A DNA stretch of 64,000 bases from assembly GCA_963777355.1 (NCBI GenBank), contig CAVZQK010000022.1, forward strand, positions 1 to 64,000. The letters run 5' to 3'. The notes under the pieces are model-generated. The model was not told the origin of the DNA. It ran no database searches and saw only the letters and a program-made list of their open reading frames with translations. The translations under genes were made by a program, and so were the position numbers. This document shows positions 1 to 8,697 of the stretch, in pieces (position 1 is the stretch's first letter; every line of letters starts with the position of its first letter). This DNA is from DATJHM01 sp963777355. Lineage in GTDB: Bacteria; Chloroflexota; Ktedonobacteria; Ktedonobacterales; Ktedonobacteraceae.

Positions 1-1
1 G

Positions 2-958
2 CAACAAACCCCAGTTAGTCTGGGACGCGAGAGCGGCGGCATTCTGGTTTTACTGATTCTGACTGCTCTCCTCATTTTGACGACGAATTCGTTCTTGACC
101 TTTACGAATATTGATAATCTTATCCGCCAGGTCGCTGTCTTCGCGATTCTCTCGGTTGGGCAACTCTTCGTGATCCTGACTGGTGGCATCGATCTCTCTG
201 TCGGTTCCGTTCTAGGTCTGAGCGGCGGTGTGACGGCCCTCTTGCTTGCCAGCGGGGTCCCTATTCCGATTACTATTCTCGTTGGTCTGCTGGTCGGCCT
301 GGCCGTCGGTCTCATTAATGGCCTGCTGGTCTCACGCCTCAAACTCCCACCTTTTATTGCTACACTTGGCATGCTTGGGGTCGCACGCGGTCTGGTTCTT
401 CTGCTAACCGGTGCCAGGACCATTGCACCCCTCCCTGACGCCTTTAATGCTATCGCGAATGGCTCCTTCCTGGGTCTGCCAAGCCTGTTCTGGATTCTTG
501 TGGTCGTGGCGCTTATTGCCTCGTTTACTCTTGGCCGCACTGTCTTTGGCCGCTATGTCTACGCTGTCGGTTCTAATGCCGAATCCACACGCCTCTCAGG
601 TGTCCCGGTCAATATGGTGCTTCTCGCGGTCTATAGTATCAGCGGTATCCTCGCTGGCTTCGCCGGAATCCTGACGAGCTCCCGCCTCGGTGCTGGTATC
701 CCTACGGCTGGTACTGGCTACGAACTTCAAGCTATCGCGGGCGCTGTCATTGGCGGTGCCAGCCTCTCAGGCGCAAAAGGCCGCACCGCAGGTGCCGTTT
801 TAGGCGCTCTCATCATGGGTATCCTCGCCAATGGCGGCAACTTGCTCGCGGTTGATCCCTTCTATCAACAGATTGCTATCGGTCTGCTGATTATTCTGGC
901 GGTCTACTTTGACCACTTACAGGGACGCAGCCCCAATTTCTTACGCCGGGCTGCATAG
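2..958 (+). CDS. Sugar ABC transporter permease, RbsC-like (5' end outside window)
   Basis: Inner-membrane permease of a ribose/xylose-type (BPD_transp_2 family) ABC importer. The frame is open from base 2, so the true start lies upstream of the window; the TTG at 77 is only an internal codon. Many hydrophobic helices are visible, together with the family signatures GGIDLSVGS near the start and GGASLSGAKG near the end, where the ATPase-contacting loop lies. The ATPase and binding protein should be encoded upstream, outside the window. A strong terminator follows. The sugar transported cannot be told from sequence. The family call is secure. Confidence 0.9.
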   Translation, partial: QQTPVSLGRESGGILVLLILTALLILTTNSFLTFTNIDNLIRQVAVFAILSVGQLFVILTGGIDLSVGSVLGLSGGVTALLLASGVPIPITILVGLLVGLAVGLINGLLVSRLKLPPFIATLGMLGVARGLVLLLTGARTIAPLPDAFNAIANGSFLGLPSLFWILVVVALIASFTLGRTVFGRYVYAVGSNAESTRLSGVPVNMVLLAVYSISGILAGFAGILTSSRLGAGIPTAGTGYELQAIAGAVIGGASLSGAKGRTAGAVLGALIMGILANGGNLLAVDPFYQQIAIGLLIILAVYFDHLQGRSPNFLRRAA

Positions 959-990
959 TAGAGAAAACCTGTATCTATCCTTACCAATAT

Positions 991-1037
991 AAAGCCAGCC
1001 CTGTTGGGAAACCTTTCTAACAGGGCTGGCTTTTTTT
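991..1037 (+). terminator. Intrinsic terminator after the ABC permease
   Basis: A perfect 15-bp inverted repeat (991-1005 with 1019-1033) runs into a seven-T tract. It closes the transporter operon and also separates it from the convergent gene ending at 1047. Confidence 0.9.
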
Positions 1038-1046
1038 AAATCCTCA

Positions 1047-2240
1047 TTATGGCGTGATTGGCACTGGCCTCAATTTCGTCTTCGATGTTGTTTTTGACTT
1101 CAATGGTGGCGATGCCGACGCCGATGCTGTTGATACCGGTGTTGGTACCAATGTCGGTATAGGGGTCGGGGTCGGCATGAGCTTCGGCGTTGGCGTTGGC
1201 ATCGGTGTCGCCGTTGGTTTCGGCGTTGGCGTCGGCGTCGGCGTCGCTGTCGGTTTCGGGGTCGGCGTAATAGTGATCGGGGTTTGCAAGACAATGGTGG
1301 GTAGATGATGCTGATCAAAAATGGCCTCTTGCGTCAAGGCTGTATCTAGAATGAAATTGCTCACCGCTAACTCAAATTGCACTTGTGAAAAGCTCTGCAA
1401 CACACTTAGAATGCTTTCGTGGGTGAGCACTTTCCCCTCTACCTTCCAGAGGATGTCTCCCAATACTCCTTGCTCTACTGGGTCCATCAAAAGCGTCTTC
1501 ATGTCATTGGCAAAAGCCTGGGCAGATTTCTCCCCCTTCACGGCATCAGGCATACTATCCAGTACTGCAATATAATCACTGGTGAGGGCGCTAAAGTCTT
1601 TCATAGTCGTCGCTAACGCCAGCACCTCGGTCAGGGTCCCTGGAATAAGCAGCCCCATCTGCATCGCTGGCATCCTCAACCCCAATACTCTCGGCAGGAA
1701 ACCCAGGATATCTAACATGATGGCATGTACTTCAAATGGCGTAAGCGTTAGTTGGAGACGCTGGTCGGGACCATAGAGCGTCGCTTGCAACTGCAATTCC
1801 TCATACGCGAAGCTCGTTCCTTGCTGATCAAAAGGCAAAACATTGACTGGCGGCAGGAGAGGTATCGTTCCAAAAAATGTCGCTGTTACCAGGTCATTCT
1901 GCGCTACGGCAGGCTGAAGCTGTATGCCTTTGGGAGCAGATCTGGCGACGATACTGTACCACCACGGCGTCCCATTTTGAATATGAAACAGACAACAGTT
2001 CGCACTACTTAAGTCATCTGCTGTCGTGGAGAGGAGCGCAGTAGTAAAATTGCTGATGGAAAATGTCACGATGTTGGGCGCTGCATGCGAATACGAAGGT
2101 GTGTGATCACTAAGCGTAAATCCACTGCTCAGCAGAAGCAGGAAAACAAGAGCGAGAGGAAAAGCGCAACGCCTTAAAAAACTCCCCTTTAAACTCCTCT
2201 TTGTACTTAGACTCTGGCTCTCTACGCTAAAAGTCTTCAT
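1047..2240 (-). CDS. Secreted or anchored protein with Pro/Thr-rich C-terminal repeat
   Basis: No family recognised. The start is taken at 2240 (MKTFSV), just inside the end of the upstream gene; 2246 is an alternative, while the longer frame from 2378 is a basic shadow of the upstream gene. A hydrophobic segment (LALVFLLLLSSGF) near residue 30 looks like a signal peptide or anchor. The middle of about 250 residues is an ordinary, probably helical domain. From about residue 315 the protein becomes a low-complexity run of TPTPKP-type repeats, typical of wall-spanning linkers. It overlaps the cupredoxin-like gene by 14 nt, so the two are probably co-translated, and it lies beside the type VII secretion block. 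Confidence 0.7.
   Translation of the reverse strand: MKTFSVESQSLSTKRSLKGSFLRRCAFPLALVFLLLLSSGFTLSDHTPSYSHAAPNIVTFSISNFTTALLSTTADDLSSANCCLFHIQNGTPWWYSIVARSAPKGIQLQPAVAQNDLVTATFFGTIPLLPPVNVLPFDQQGTSFAYEELQLQATLYGPDQRLQLTLTPFEVHAIMLDILGFLPRVLGLRMPAMQMGLLIPGTLTEVLALATTMKDFSALTSDYIAVLDSMPDAVKGEKSAQAFANDMKTLLMDPVEQGVLGDILWKVEGKVLTHESILSVLQSFSQVQFELAVSNFILDTALTQEAIFDQHHLPTIVLQTPITITPTPKPTATPTPTPTPKPTATPMPTPTPKLMPTPTPIPTLVPTPVSTASASASPPLKSKTTSKTKLRPVPITP
1129..1272 (-). repeat. Low-complexity tract encoding Pro/Thr repeats
   Basis: A hexamer-like GGCGTC/GGCGTTGGC pattern repeats across this stretch and encodes TPTPKPTATP-like units on the minus strand. It is a coding microsatellite and prone to length change. 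Confidence 0.8.
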
Positions 2241-3234
2241 CCTCATCCCTTCTCGCATACCTGCTCTTTTTCTTCTTCTCTTTCTTCTCCCATTCATCCT
2301 CTTCATCCTCTTGCCGCTTCTGGAAGAGCTTTTGTAAGCGTGTACGCAATCTCGTCTTGAATTGCTGCCCCGCTCCACCTATAAACGGTCTTACCTGTGA
2401 GAAAAAAACAAAAAGATGTTCTAGCAATTTTGCTGCAAAAGATGGTTCATTCTCGTCCTCGACCCCTACTACCGTTTGTAGCCGATACCGCCTGTAGAAG
2501 ATTGCCAGAAAGATGAGCAGCACGACACAACTTATCCCAAATACTGTCACCAGGAAGAGCAGAAAAAATGGTGGTGCACTTGCAACAGGTATCTGTACCT
2601 GCGACTTTAGATGGGGTAGAACGGGGGTCTCCGGCAGTGGCTGCTGCGCATTGATAACCGCCAGTACTGTTGCTTCTATGTGTGGATCAGGCAGCGGCAG
2701 CAGAGCTACATTCATATCTACTACCAGAAATACCCCTACCATCTGGAGTGGATTCGCTGCCTCTCTATATTCATGTGTCCCAGGACTGGTAAATGTGACC
2801 TGCCAACTTTGACCTGGACTGATAGCTGGGGAAGCAAAACTGCCATCTACAGCAACGACGCTATAGGCACTTTTGGACGTTGCATGGTTAATAAATACGA
2901 TTGTATCGTTCACATGCATCGTGATAAACGCAGGGAAGAAGCCCGGTGGCTGTTTCGGACCGGTGATCTGTACAATGATTGTCTTTCCCTTGCTGCTTGC
3001 TTGCGCCGGCAGACCAGCAACAAAAAACACTATACAAATACTGATACCTACGCCAGCACTTATAACAACCAGATAATGCAGGATCTGGAGTAGCAATCTC
3101 TCTCTCCGAACAGCTCCTCGCATTGTAGGCCATCCCATTCTTCGCTCAAAACATCTCTTCAACCAGCTTACTACCTGCAACAACCTTGCCCTACCCATTC
3201 GCTTCTTCATAGAGGCCAGACCTATTTTCATCAT
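2227..3234 (-). CDS. Membrane protein with a cupredoxin-like domain lacking copper ligands
   Basis: Residues 50-75 form one membrane helix and residues 220-247 a second. Between them (about 84-173) lies a plastocyanin-like beta domain with the family's spacing (NDTIVFIN, GTHEYREAANPLQMVG). The copper ligands are not kept: the first His position is Tyr124, the Cys position is Glu158 and the second His is Asn161, with only Met165 left. It is therefore probably a structural or extracellular binding domain, not an electron carrier. The C-terminus is very charged and cytoplasmic (EDEEDEWEKKEKKKK). The start may be as late as residue 9. It is transcribed divergently from the gene at 3401 and overlaps the next gene on its own strand. 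Confidence 0.75.
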   Translation of the reverse strand: MMKIGLASMKKRMGRARLLQVVSWLKRCFERRMGWPTMRGAVRRERLLLQILHYLVVISAGVGISICIVFFVAGLPAQASSKGKTIIVQITGPKQPPGFFPAFITMHVNDTIVFINHATSKSAYSVVAVDGSFASPAISPGQSWQVTFTSPGTHEYREAANPLQMVGVFLVVDMNVALLPLPDPHIEATVLAVINAQQPLPETPVLPHLKSQVQIPVASAPPFFLLFLVTVFGISCVVLLIFLAIFYRRYRLQTVVGVEDENEPSFAAKLLEHLFVFFSQVRPFIGGAGQQFKTRLRTRLQKLFQKRQEDEEDEWEKKEKKKKSRYARRDEDEDF

Positions 3235-3400
3235 ACATGGCTACGCCAAACAATAGAGCGCTATTCCATTCGTTTTGCAATCACAGCGAAGAGGAGAGAG
3301 TATAGAGGAGAGACGTACAATGATTTTAGGAAGAAATATCTCAAAAATATTCTTTCCCTCGGCATTTATCTTATCAACAGAACCGCATGGGAGATTTTTG

Positions 3401-3748
3401 ATGGGAGAATATTGTTGTATACGCATCTGGCAACTCAAACCCGGCGCTTCTCCAACTGAACTGGAAGCACTTGTCGGCGTAGAAATGACTACTATGCAAA
3501 GCCTGATACCCGGAGTAAAGCGGTTCAGCTTGTTTCGCATTCATGCTACTGCTGAAGAGATTCCTCACTATATGCTTATTATTACTTTTGCAGACGCTGA
3601 AGCTTATACCTATTGGCGACAGGTCGAAGAAGAAGCTCCCACCTATTGGCCTAACTTCGCCTCTCTGCTCTTTCGCCTTGAACAGGCTTGTACACTCTTA
3701 AATGAATATATTGCGGCAATAGCCCTGGAAAAATTTATTGTATCCTGA
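3401..3748 (+). CDS. Small ABM/Dabb-like (ferredoxin-like fold) protein
   Basis: About 115 residues resembling the antibiotic-biosynthesis-monooxygenase or Dabb dimeric alpha-beta barrel: a first strand (IRIWQLKPG), a helix, a second strand (KRFSLFRIHA) and a third (HYMLIITFAD). No catalytic residue can be assigned. The start at 3401 has a Shine-Dalgarno sequence (GGGAGA, 6 nt away) and begins exactly at the fold. An ATG at 3320 with GAGGAG upstream would add 27 poorly conserved-looking residues. It lies directly upstream of essC and could be its partner or unrelated. Confidence 0.6.
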   Translation: MGEYCCIRIWQLKPGASPTELEALVGVEMTTMQSLIPGVKRFSLFRIHATAEEIPHYMLIITFADAEAYTYWRQVEEEAPTYWPNFASLLFRLEQACTLLNEYIAAIALEKFIVS

Positions 3749-3807
3749 CCTTCTTCCGCAAATCTTCTGTATATCTTTCTTTCTAAGGATTAGAGGGGAC
3801 GACGAGT

Positions 3808-6800
3808 ATGACGACACAACCAAACCGCAACACTTTTCAACAAAATATGCAAGAGCCTTTTAATCGACCACCACGCATTATGCTTACTCTCCCAACGGAA
3901 AGCATGATCGTGCCGCCACCGCCACACAAAGAGGATGTTCCCGATTTCCCTAATATGTGGATGCTACTCATACCTATCGTTATGGTCTTTACTATGTGCT
4001 TTGTGTACTTTGGCGTCAATCACTGGTCTATGCTTCAGGCCGCCTCTCTTCTCCCTATCGGTGTCGTCTCTATTATGAGTCCTCTTGCCTCTATTATGTC
4101 TTCTCTACAGAAAAGAGGCCAGGTACGCCGCAAAAATCGTGTCAATGCCAGGCGCTACACGAAATTATTGGCCGAGATGAGCGAAGCACTCCAACACCGC
4201 GCCGACGAACAACGCTCTATTGCCACTATCTGTGACCCTCCCCCCTCTGAGCTAGAGATACGCATTCGCGAACATACCCGCCTCTGGGAACGCCGTCCTG
4301 AAGATCCAGATTTTCTTTCTGTTCGCGTTGGCGTTGGCACTCTGCCTCTGTCTGGTACGTTCAGTGTTCCCGCTGATGATCCCTTGAATCCTCTTATGCC
4401 CCAGGTCTTACAGCTCAAGGAGCACTTCCAGTTCGTCTCGGATATTCCCTGCACTGTTTCTCTTACAAAAGTGAAGGCCCTCGGCATTAGCGGTATCCGC
4501 CAGGAGGTCGTTGCGGTGACCCGCTCGATGCTCTGTCAGATGGCAACTGCCCATTCTCCAGAAGAGGTTCGTATCCTCGGCATCTATCCTACTTCCCAAC
4601 AACAAGACTGGGAATGGCTCCGCGATTTACCTCATACGATGCCTTTAAAGGGCTATGCCCTCCCTCGCCTGGTCGCGGTAGGCGAGGATGAGGCCGATCA
4701 ATTGCTCAATCTTCTGCTAGAAGAATTGAGCCAACGTGCGGCAAAACAGACAGAAATGGGTGCGGCGGCGGCTCCCAATAAACTTGGCATTCCGTTTGCT
4801 GTCCTTCCTCACCTGGTGGTTCTTGTCCATGACTATGTGAATGTCCACAAACACCCTGCCTTGACGCAGGCCTTCAAACTCGGCGATCAACTCGGTGCCT
4901 CTATTATCTATATGGTCGCTCAGGAACAGGCTACACCCAGCGCCTGCCGCGGTATTATCCGTCTGTTTGAAAATCGCCTCTTACGCTATGGCACTACAGG
5001 CGAGATCGGTGAAGCGCTAGAAAATGTTACCGCCGATATGATGGAATTGGTTCAAGCTCAAACGCTCGCTCGCTCTCTTAACCGCATTCAACTAAAATCG
5101 GCGGACGGCGACGAAAGCGATCTCCCTACTGATGTTAATCTCGTCGATCTCGTTGGTCTTTCCCATTCAGATCAATTTAAGGCTAATCAGTGGTGGAACC
5201 AACCGAAATTTGGCATGTTACGTATCCCCATTGGCGTCGGCGTTCACGGCATTCTCTGGTTCGATCTTAATGACCATATGCACGGACCACATGGTATTAT
5301 CGCAGGGACAACTGGGGCAGGTAAAAGCGAACTACTACAATCTGTCATTATTGGCCTGGCAGTGACTCATCACCCACATCTGGTGAATTTTGTCCTCGTT
5401 GACTTCAAAGGCGGCGCTGCCTTTAAACCTTTTGAACACCTTCCCCACACGGTTGGTCTAGTCTCGGACTTGAGTGGCAAATTGACTGAACGCGCCCTGA
5501 TCGCTTTGAAAAGCGAACTACGCCGTCGCGAACATGTCCTGAGTTCGACGAATGCGAAGAATATTACTGAGTATCTCTCTCTACGCGCACAATCTTCTTC
5601 TGATATGGCTATGCCTACCTTACCCCATCTTTTCATTATCATTGACGAGTTCGCTGAACTCGCTAAAGAACACCCTTCTTTTATGGAGGGCCTGGTCAGT
5701 GTTGTGCAAAAGGGCCGTAGCCTGGGTGTCCATCTTATTCTCGCTACTCAAAAACCTACTGGCTCAGTGAGCCCATCCATATGGTCTAATCTCAAATTCC
5801 GCATTAGTCTCCGCCTTGCCTCTATGCAAGATAGCCGCGATATGCTCGGACGCTCAGAAGCGGCTCTCTTACCCGCCTCTATGCCCGGACGTGGCTACTT
5901 TCAGATCGGCTCTGAGATTTTTGAACTCTTCCAGAGCGCACGTATCTCGAAGTCGGCCTATCCTCAGAATGAAACATTTGTTAAGTCAAATGGGAAGGCG
6001 ATCACCGATCAGGAAGTCCTGGTGAATCTTATGCAACAGCATACTGCAACATACGCCAGTACGCTCTTTAGACCCTGGCCCGATCCTTTACCCTCTCAGA
6101 TCACTCTCACAGAGATTGAATCCCTGCTTCCAGAACCTCTCGCTGTACCAGATCAACCACGCTATGGCTGGGTGACTTGTCCCATAGGCATGATTGATCT
6201 TCCCGCCGAACAGAAACAAGAACCCTGGATTCTTGATATGCCCCGCAAAGGCGGCCATCTCCTGGTTGCTGGTGCGTCTAGTACGGGCAAAAGTACCTTT
6301 CTACGCACGCTCATTGTCTCTCTTGCCCGAACCCATACTTCATCACAACTACATCTTTATCTGATTGATTACGGCGGTCAGGCTTTGCGCGTCTTTGAAA
6401 AGTTACCTCATGTGGGTGGAACCTTTGGTGAATCAGATGAAGAGTATATTCGCCGCCTCTTGCGCCAATTAAATGGCATTATTGAGGAGCGCAAACAGTT
6501 TTGTGCCACGCATCAAATAGATGATTTTCTGACCTACCAGCGCCGCAGACATGAGAACTCTACCCTCGATGAACTTCCCGCTATTGTGCTGATGATCGAT
6601 AAATTTATTGAGTTTAAACAGGCATATGATAAAGATATGGATATTATTATGTCTATAGCCCGCCACGGACGCATTTATGGTGTCTATCTCGTTCTTTCAG
6701 CTGATCGCCCGGTCTCTGTTCCTATGCAACTGATGAGCCTTATTGAAATACGCATTGGACTTCGCCTGGTCGAATCTACCGATTCCTTGATTCTCCTGAA

Positions 6801-7053
6801 TAAAACTGATGCCTCACATATCGAACAAGGACTGACCGGACGCGCCTATAAGCGCAGTAAAACATTGGATGAGGTCCAGATCGCTCTCCCTATAGAAGGC
6901 GATGACGATGATGAACGTGGGCAAAATCTGGAAAAATGGGTGAATACGATGCGAGCTGCCGATAAAACTTCCAAAGCGCTACGGGCACAACCTATCCGCT
7001 TACTCCCCAGAGTATGTCCCTGCCGATTACTTTTTAATGGATATTATCTCTAG
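3808..7053 (+). CDS. essC: Type VII secretion ATPase EssC/EccC, first part (frameshifted)
   Basis: FtsK/SpoIIIE-type motor of the ESX/type VII system, which drives export of WXG100 proteins. There are no N-terminal FHA domains, as in actinobacterial EccC. Two membrane helices lie at about 50-70 and 74-100. ATPase domain 1 has Walker A GTTGAGKS near residue 500 and Walker B LFIIIDEF. Domain 2 has GASSTGKS near residue 822, but its Walker B ends IDK instead of DE. After Pro1067 this frame departs from the family and ends at 7051-7053. The third ATPase domain continues in the +1 frame as LLPEYVPADYF. The joined protein would be about 1364 residues, the usual length. The shift lies at CCCC, 7005-7008. 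Confidence 0.9.
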   Translation: MTTQPNRNTFQQNMQEPFNRPPRIMLTLPTESMIVPPPPHKEDVPDFPNMWMLLIPIVMVFTMCFVYFGVNHWSMLQAASLLPIGVVSIMSPLASIMSSLQKRGQVRRKNRVNARRYTKLLAEMSEALQHRADEQRSIATICDPPPSELEIRIREHTRLWERRPEDPDFLSVRVGVGTLPLSGTFSVPADDPLNPLMPQVLQLKEHFQFVSDIPCTVSLTKVKALGISGIRQEVVAVTRSMLCQMATAHSPEEVRILGIYPTSQQQDWEWLRDLPHTMPLKGYALPRLVAVGEDEADQLLNLLLEELSQRAAKQTEMGAAAAPNKLGIPFAVLPHLVVLVHDYVNVHKHPALTQAFKLGDQLGASIIYMVAQEQATPSACRGIIRLFENRLLRYGTTGEIGEALENVTADMMELVQAQTLARSLNRIQLKSADGDESDLPTDVNLVDLVGLSHSDQFKANQWWNQPKFGMLRIPIGVGVHGILWFDLNDHMHGPHGIIAGTTGAGKSELLQSVIIGLAVTHHPHLVNFVLVDFKGGAAFKPFEHLPHTVGLVSDLSGKLTERALIALKSELRRREHVLSSTNAKNITEYLSLRAQSSSDMAMPTLPHLFIIIDEFAELAKEHPSFMEGLVSVVQKGRSLGVHLILATQKPTGSVSPSIWSNLKFRISLRLASMQDSRDMLGRSEAALLPASMPGRGYFQIGSEIFELFQSARISKSAYPQNETFVKSNGKAITDQEVLVNLMQQHTATYASTLFRPWPDPLPSQITLTEIESLLPEPLAVPDQPRYGWVTCPIGMIDLPAEQKQEPWILDMPRKGGHLLVAGASSTGKSTFLRTLIVSLARTHTSSQLHLYLIDYGGQALRVFEKLPHVGGTFGESDEEYIRRLLRQLNGIIEERKQFCATHQIDDFLTYQRRRHENSTLDELPAIVLMIDKFIEFKQAYDKDMDIIMSIARHGRIYGVYLVLSADRPVSVPMQLMSLIEIRIGLRLVESTDSLILLNKTDASHIEQGLTGRAYKRSKTLDEVQIALPIEGDDDDERGQNLEKWVNTMRAADKTSKALRAQPIRLLPRVCPCRLLFNGYYL

Positions 7054-7903
7054 CAAGAATTCAAATATACTACAAGATCCATCCCCGAATGGACACCTTC
7101 CCTCTTCCCTCTCTCTCAGAATCGGCCTGGAAGACTTTTCTCTCCGTCCTGTCGCCCTGGAACTTAATAGCGATACCCCTCATGCTCTGATCGCTGGCGG
7201 CCCCGGCAGCGGACGAACTGGCGTGCTACAAACAAGTTTGCTTATGCTGGCATCTCCTCAAGAACGGGATACAAAAGTTATTCTGGTCGATTTCAGACGC
7301 AGCTCACGCCCCCTCCGCCGCTTGTCTTCTATCTGGAATTATGCCGATACTGAAGATCGCCTCATCAGTACTATCGAAGCCTTGAAGAACGAGCTGCGCT
7401 CTCGCCAGATCCTCTATCGCGAGACACTGGAAAATCTCCCAAATGATAGTGATGAATTGCCCTCTCTCAGCGCAGGCCCCCTTCTTCTCCTGGTTGACGA
7501 CTATGAGCAGATTAGTGCCCTTCCTAAAAATCCTTTTTTGGAACTGAAAGAGTTTCTCCTGCAAGCTCGCGATCTTCACTTACATATTCTTGTGGCTGGT
7601 GCTCCTGCTGACCTGGGCCGCACCGACGCATTTCTTCAACAGATACGCTCTTGTCGCATGGGCATTATTCTGGGAAGCGATCCCGCAGAAGCACCGCTCC
7701 TGGGTGTGAGGATGAGTGATATGCCACCAGGACGAGGACACTTGATACGACGCAATCAGCGCTGCCTGATCCAGGTCGCACACCTGGCACCAGAAAATGT
7801 GTCCTCCTGGATTGCCCGGCTTACAACTACCAAACGAGAACCAGGAGGCTCAAAAAACATTATTCCAACTACCCGTTCCAACTCAAAGTTTCTTACGGTA
7901 TAA
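7037..7903 (+). CDS. essC: Type VII secretion ATPase EssC/EccC, C-terminal ATPase domain (frameshifted part)
   Basis: Third ATPase domain of the EssC motor. Coding similarity in this frame already begins at 7010 (EYVPADYF), upstream of the ATG at 7037, so this is the continuation of the preceding gene and not a separate one. The Walker A is degenerate, GGPGSGRT, with Arg in place of the catalytic Lys; the Walker B is LLLLVDDY. A weakened third site is normal in this family, where domain 3 binds the substrate signal more than it hydrolyses ATP. A hairpin follows the stop. Confidence 0.85.
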   Translation: MDIISSKNSNILQDPSPNGHLPSSLSLRIGLEDFSLRPVALELNSDTPHALIAGGPGSGRTGVLQTSLLMLASPQERDTKVILVDFRRSSRPLRRLSSIWNYADTEDRLISTIEALKNELRSRQILYRETLENLPNDSDELPSLSAGPLLLLVDDYEQISALPKNPFLELKEFLLQARDLHLHILVAGAPADLGRTDAFLQQIRSCRMGIILGSDPAEAPLLGVRMSDMPPGRGHLIRRNQRCLIQVAHLAPENVSSWIARLTTTKREPGGSKNIIPTTRSNSKFLTV

Positions 7904-7918
7904 CCTTCCAAAAACAGG

Positions 7919-7954
7919 ATGCTGATTGCTCATTTCATAATGAGCGGTCAGCAT
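7919..7954. terminator. Hairpin between convergent essC and WXG100 genes
   Basis: Two stacked stems (7919-7925 with 7948-7954 and 7928-7934 with 7939-7945) around a 4-nt loop. On the minus strand it is soon followed by five Ts. It probably serves both convergent genes and overlaps the last codons of the minus-strand gene. Confidence 0.6.
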
Positions 7955-8210
7955 TGTCAAACTGCTCTGCCGTCATACCCACGTGTTGCCCAATATCTGT
8001 TCCCCAGTTGATCAAACTCTGGGAACTTTGTACCCACCCTTGAAACAGTTCTTCATAACGCTGACGACTTAGACCCGTCCAATCACCTTCCATCTGGGCG
8101 GTGAGACGTTGCAACTCTGGAATCAACTGTTCACGAAAGTACTGGTTACATTCAACAAAACGTTGCCCTAATTCACGCATCACATCAGTATTGACATGAA
8201 TGGTTCCCAT
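7935..8210 (-). CDS. WXG100 family type VII secretion substrate
   Basis: A 91-residue ESAT-6-like helical hairpin. The turn carries the W-x-G motif (DWTG, about residues 43-46), flanked by two amphipathic helices. Proteins of this family are exported as dimers by the EssC motor encoded convergently next door. It shares the opening (TIHVNTDVMRELGQ) and length with the gene at 8422, so the two are paralogues. No C-terminal YxxxD/E export signal is obvious; the end is EQFDNADRSL. Confidence 0.92.
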   Translation of the reverse strand: MGTIHVNTDVMRELGQRFVECNQYFREQLIPELQRLTAQMEGDWTGLSRQRYEELFQGWVQSSQSLINWGTDIGQHVGMTAEQFDNADRSL

Positions 8211-8421
8211 AAAAACACCCCTTCTTAGCAGAACTATGATTTCATATTGCTCTTACTCTATCTACGAAATCTTGCTATCTCTGCTTCTCTCTCCCGGAGA
8301 AAACGATTAAACAAACGACTTAAACAAAAGAAGGAGAACTCCTGCTTCTCTCAAATAGACAGGCGCTTTCCTTCTTTCCCTACTACTACAACTATTCAAA
8401 AGACCTGACAAACGGTACTTC

Positions 8422-8697
8422 TTATAAGCTCTGATCCGCTTGCTCAAACTGGTTCGCGGTATTTTGTAGATGCCTGCCTATATCTTCTCCCACTTGCACA
8501 ATTTGACTCGTCGTCGAGCGCCAGCTATTGAACATGTTGTCATAGACTGCACGACTCTGCCCCTGCCAGTCCGACTCTAATTGATTGGTCATGTTTTGTA
8601 TCTGTGGCTCCAGATTATCTCTAATCTGATCATTCAGATTTATAAACATCTGACCTAACTGACGCATCTGGTCAGTATTAATATGAATGGTTGCCAT
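8422..8697 (-). CDS. WXG100 family type VII secretion substrate
   Basis: A 91-residue paralogue of the neighbouring WXG100 gene with DWQG at the turn and the end EQFEQADQSL. The start at 8697 (MATIHINTD) is chosen because AAAGGGG sits just upstream and the paralogue begins at the same residue; the open frame to 8811 adds a basic stretch foreign to the family. It lies 211 nt upstream of the second copy and may form a homodimer or a heterodimer with it. Confidence 0.92.
   Translation of the reverse strand: MATIHINTDQMRQLGQMFINLNDQIRDNLEPQIQNMTNQLESDWQGQSRAVYDNMFNSWRSTTSQIVQVGEDIGRHLQNTANQFEQADQSL

Noticed and set aside
1129..1272. Possible CRISPR-like or satellite array
   Set aside because: The repeat is an in-frame coding microsatellite without unique spacers; no cas genes are present.
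1054..1308. Plus-strand frame encoding Gly/Val-rich repeats
   Set aside because: It is the antisense of the Pro/Thr repeat of the minus-strand gene, has no ribosome site and is pure low complexity.
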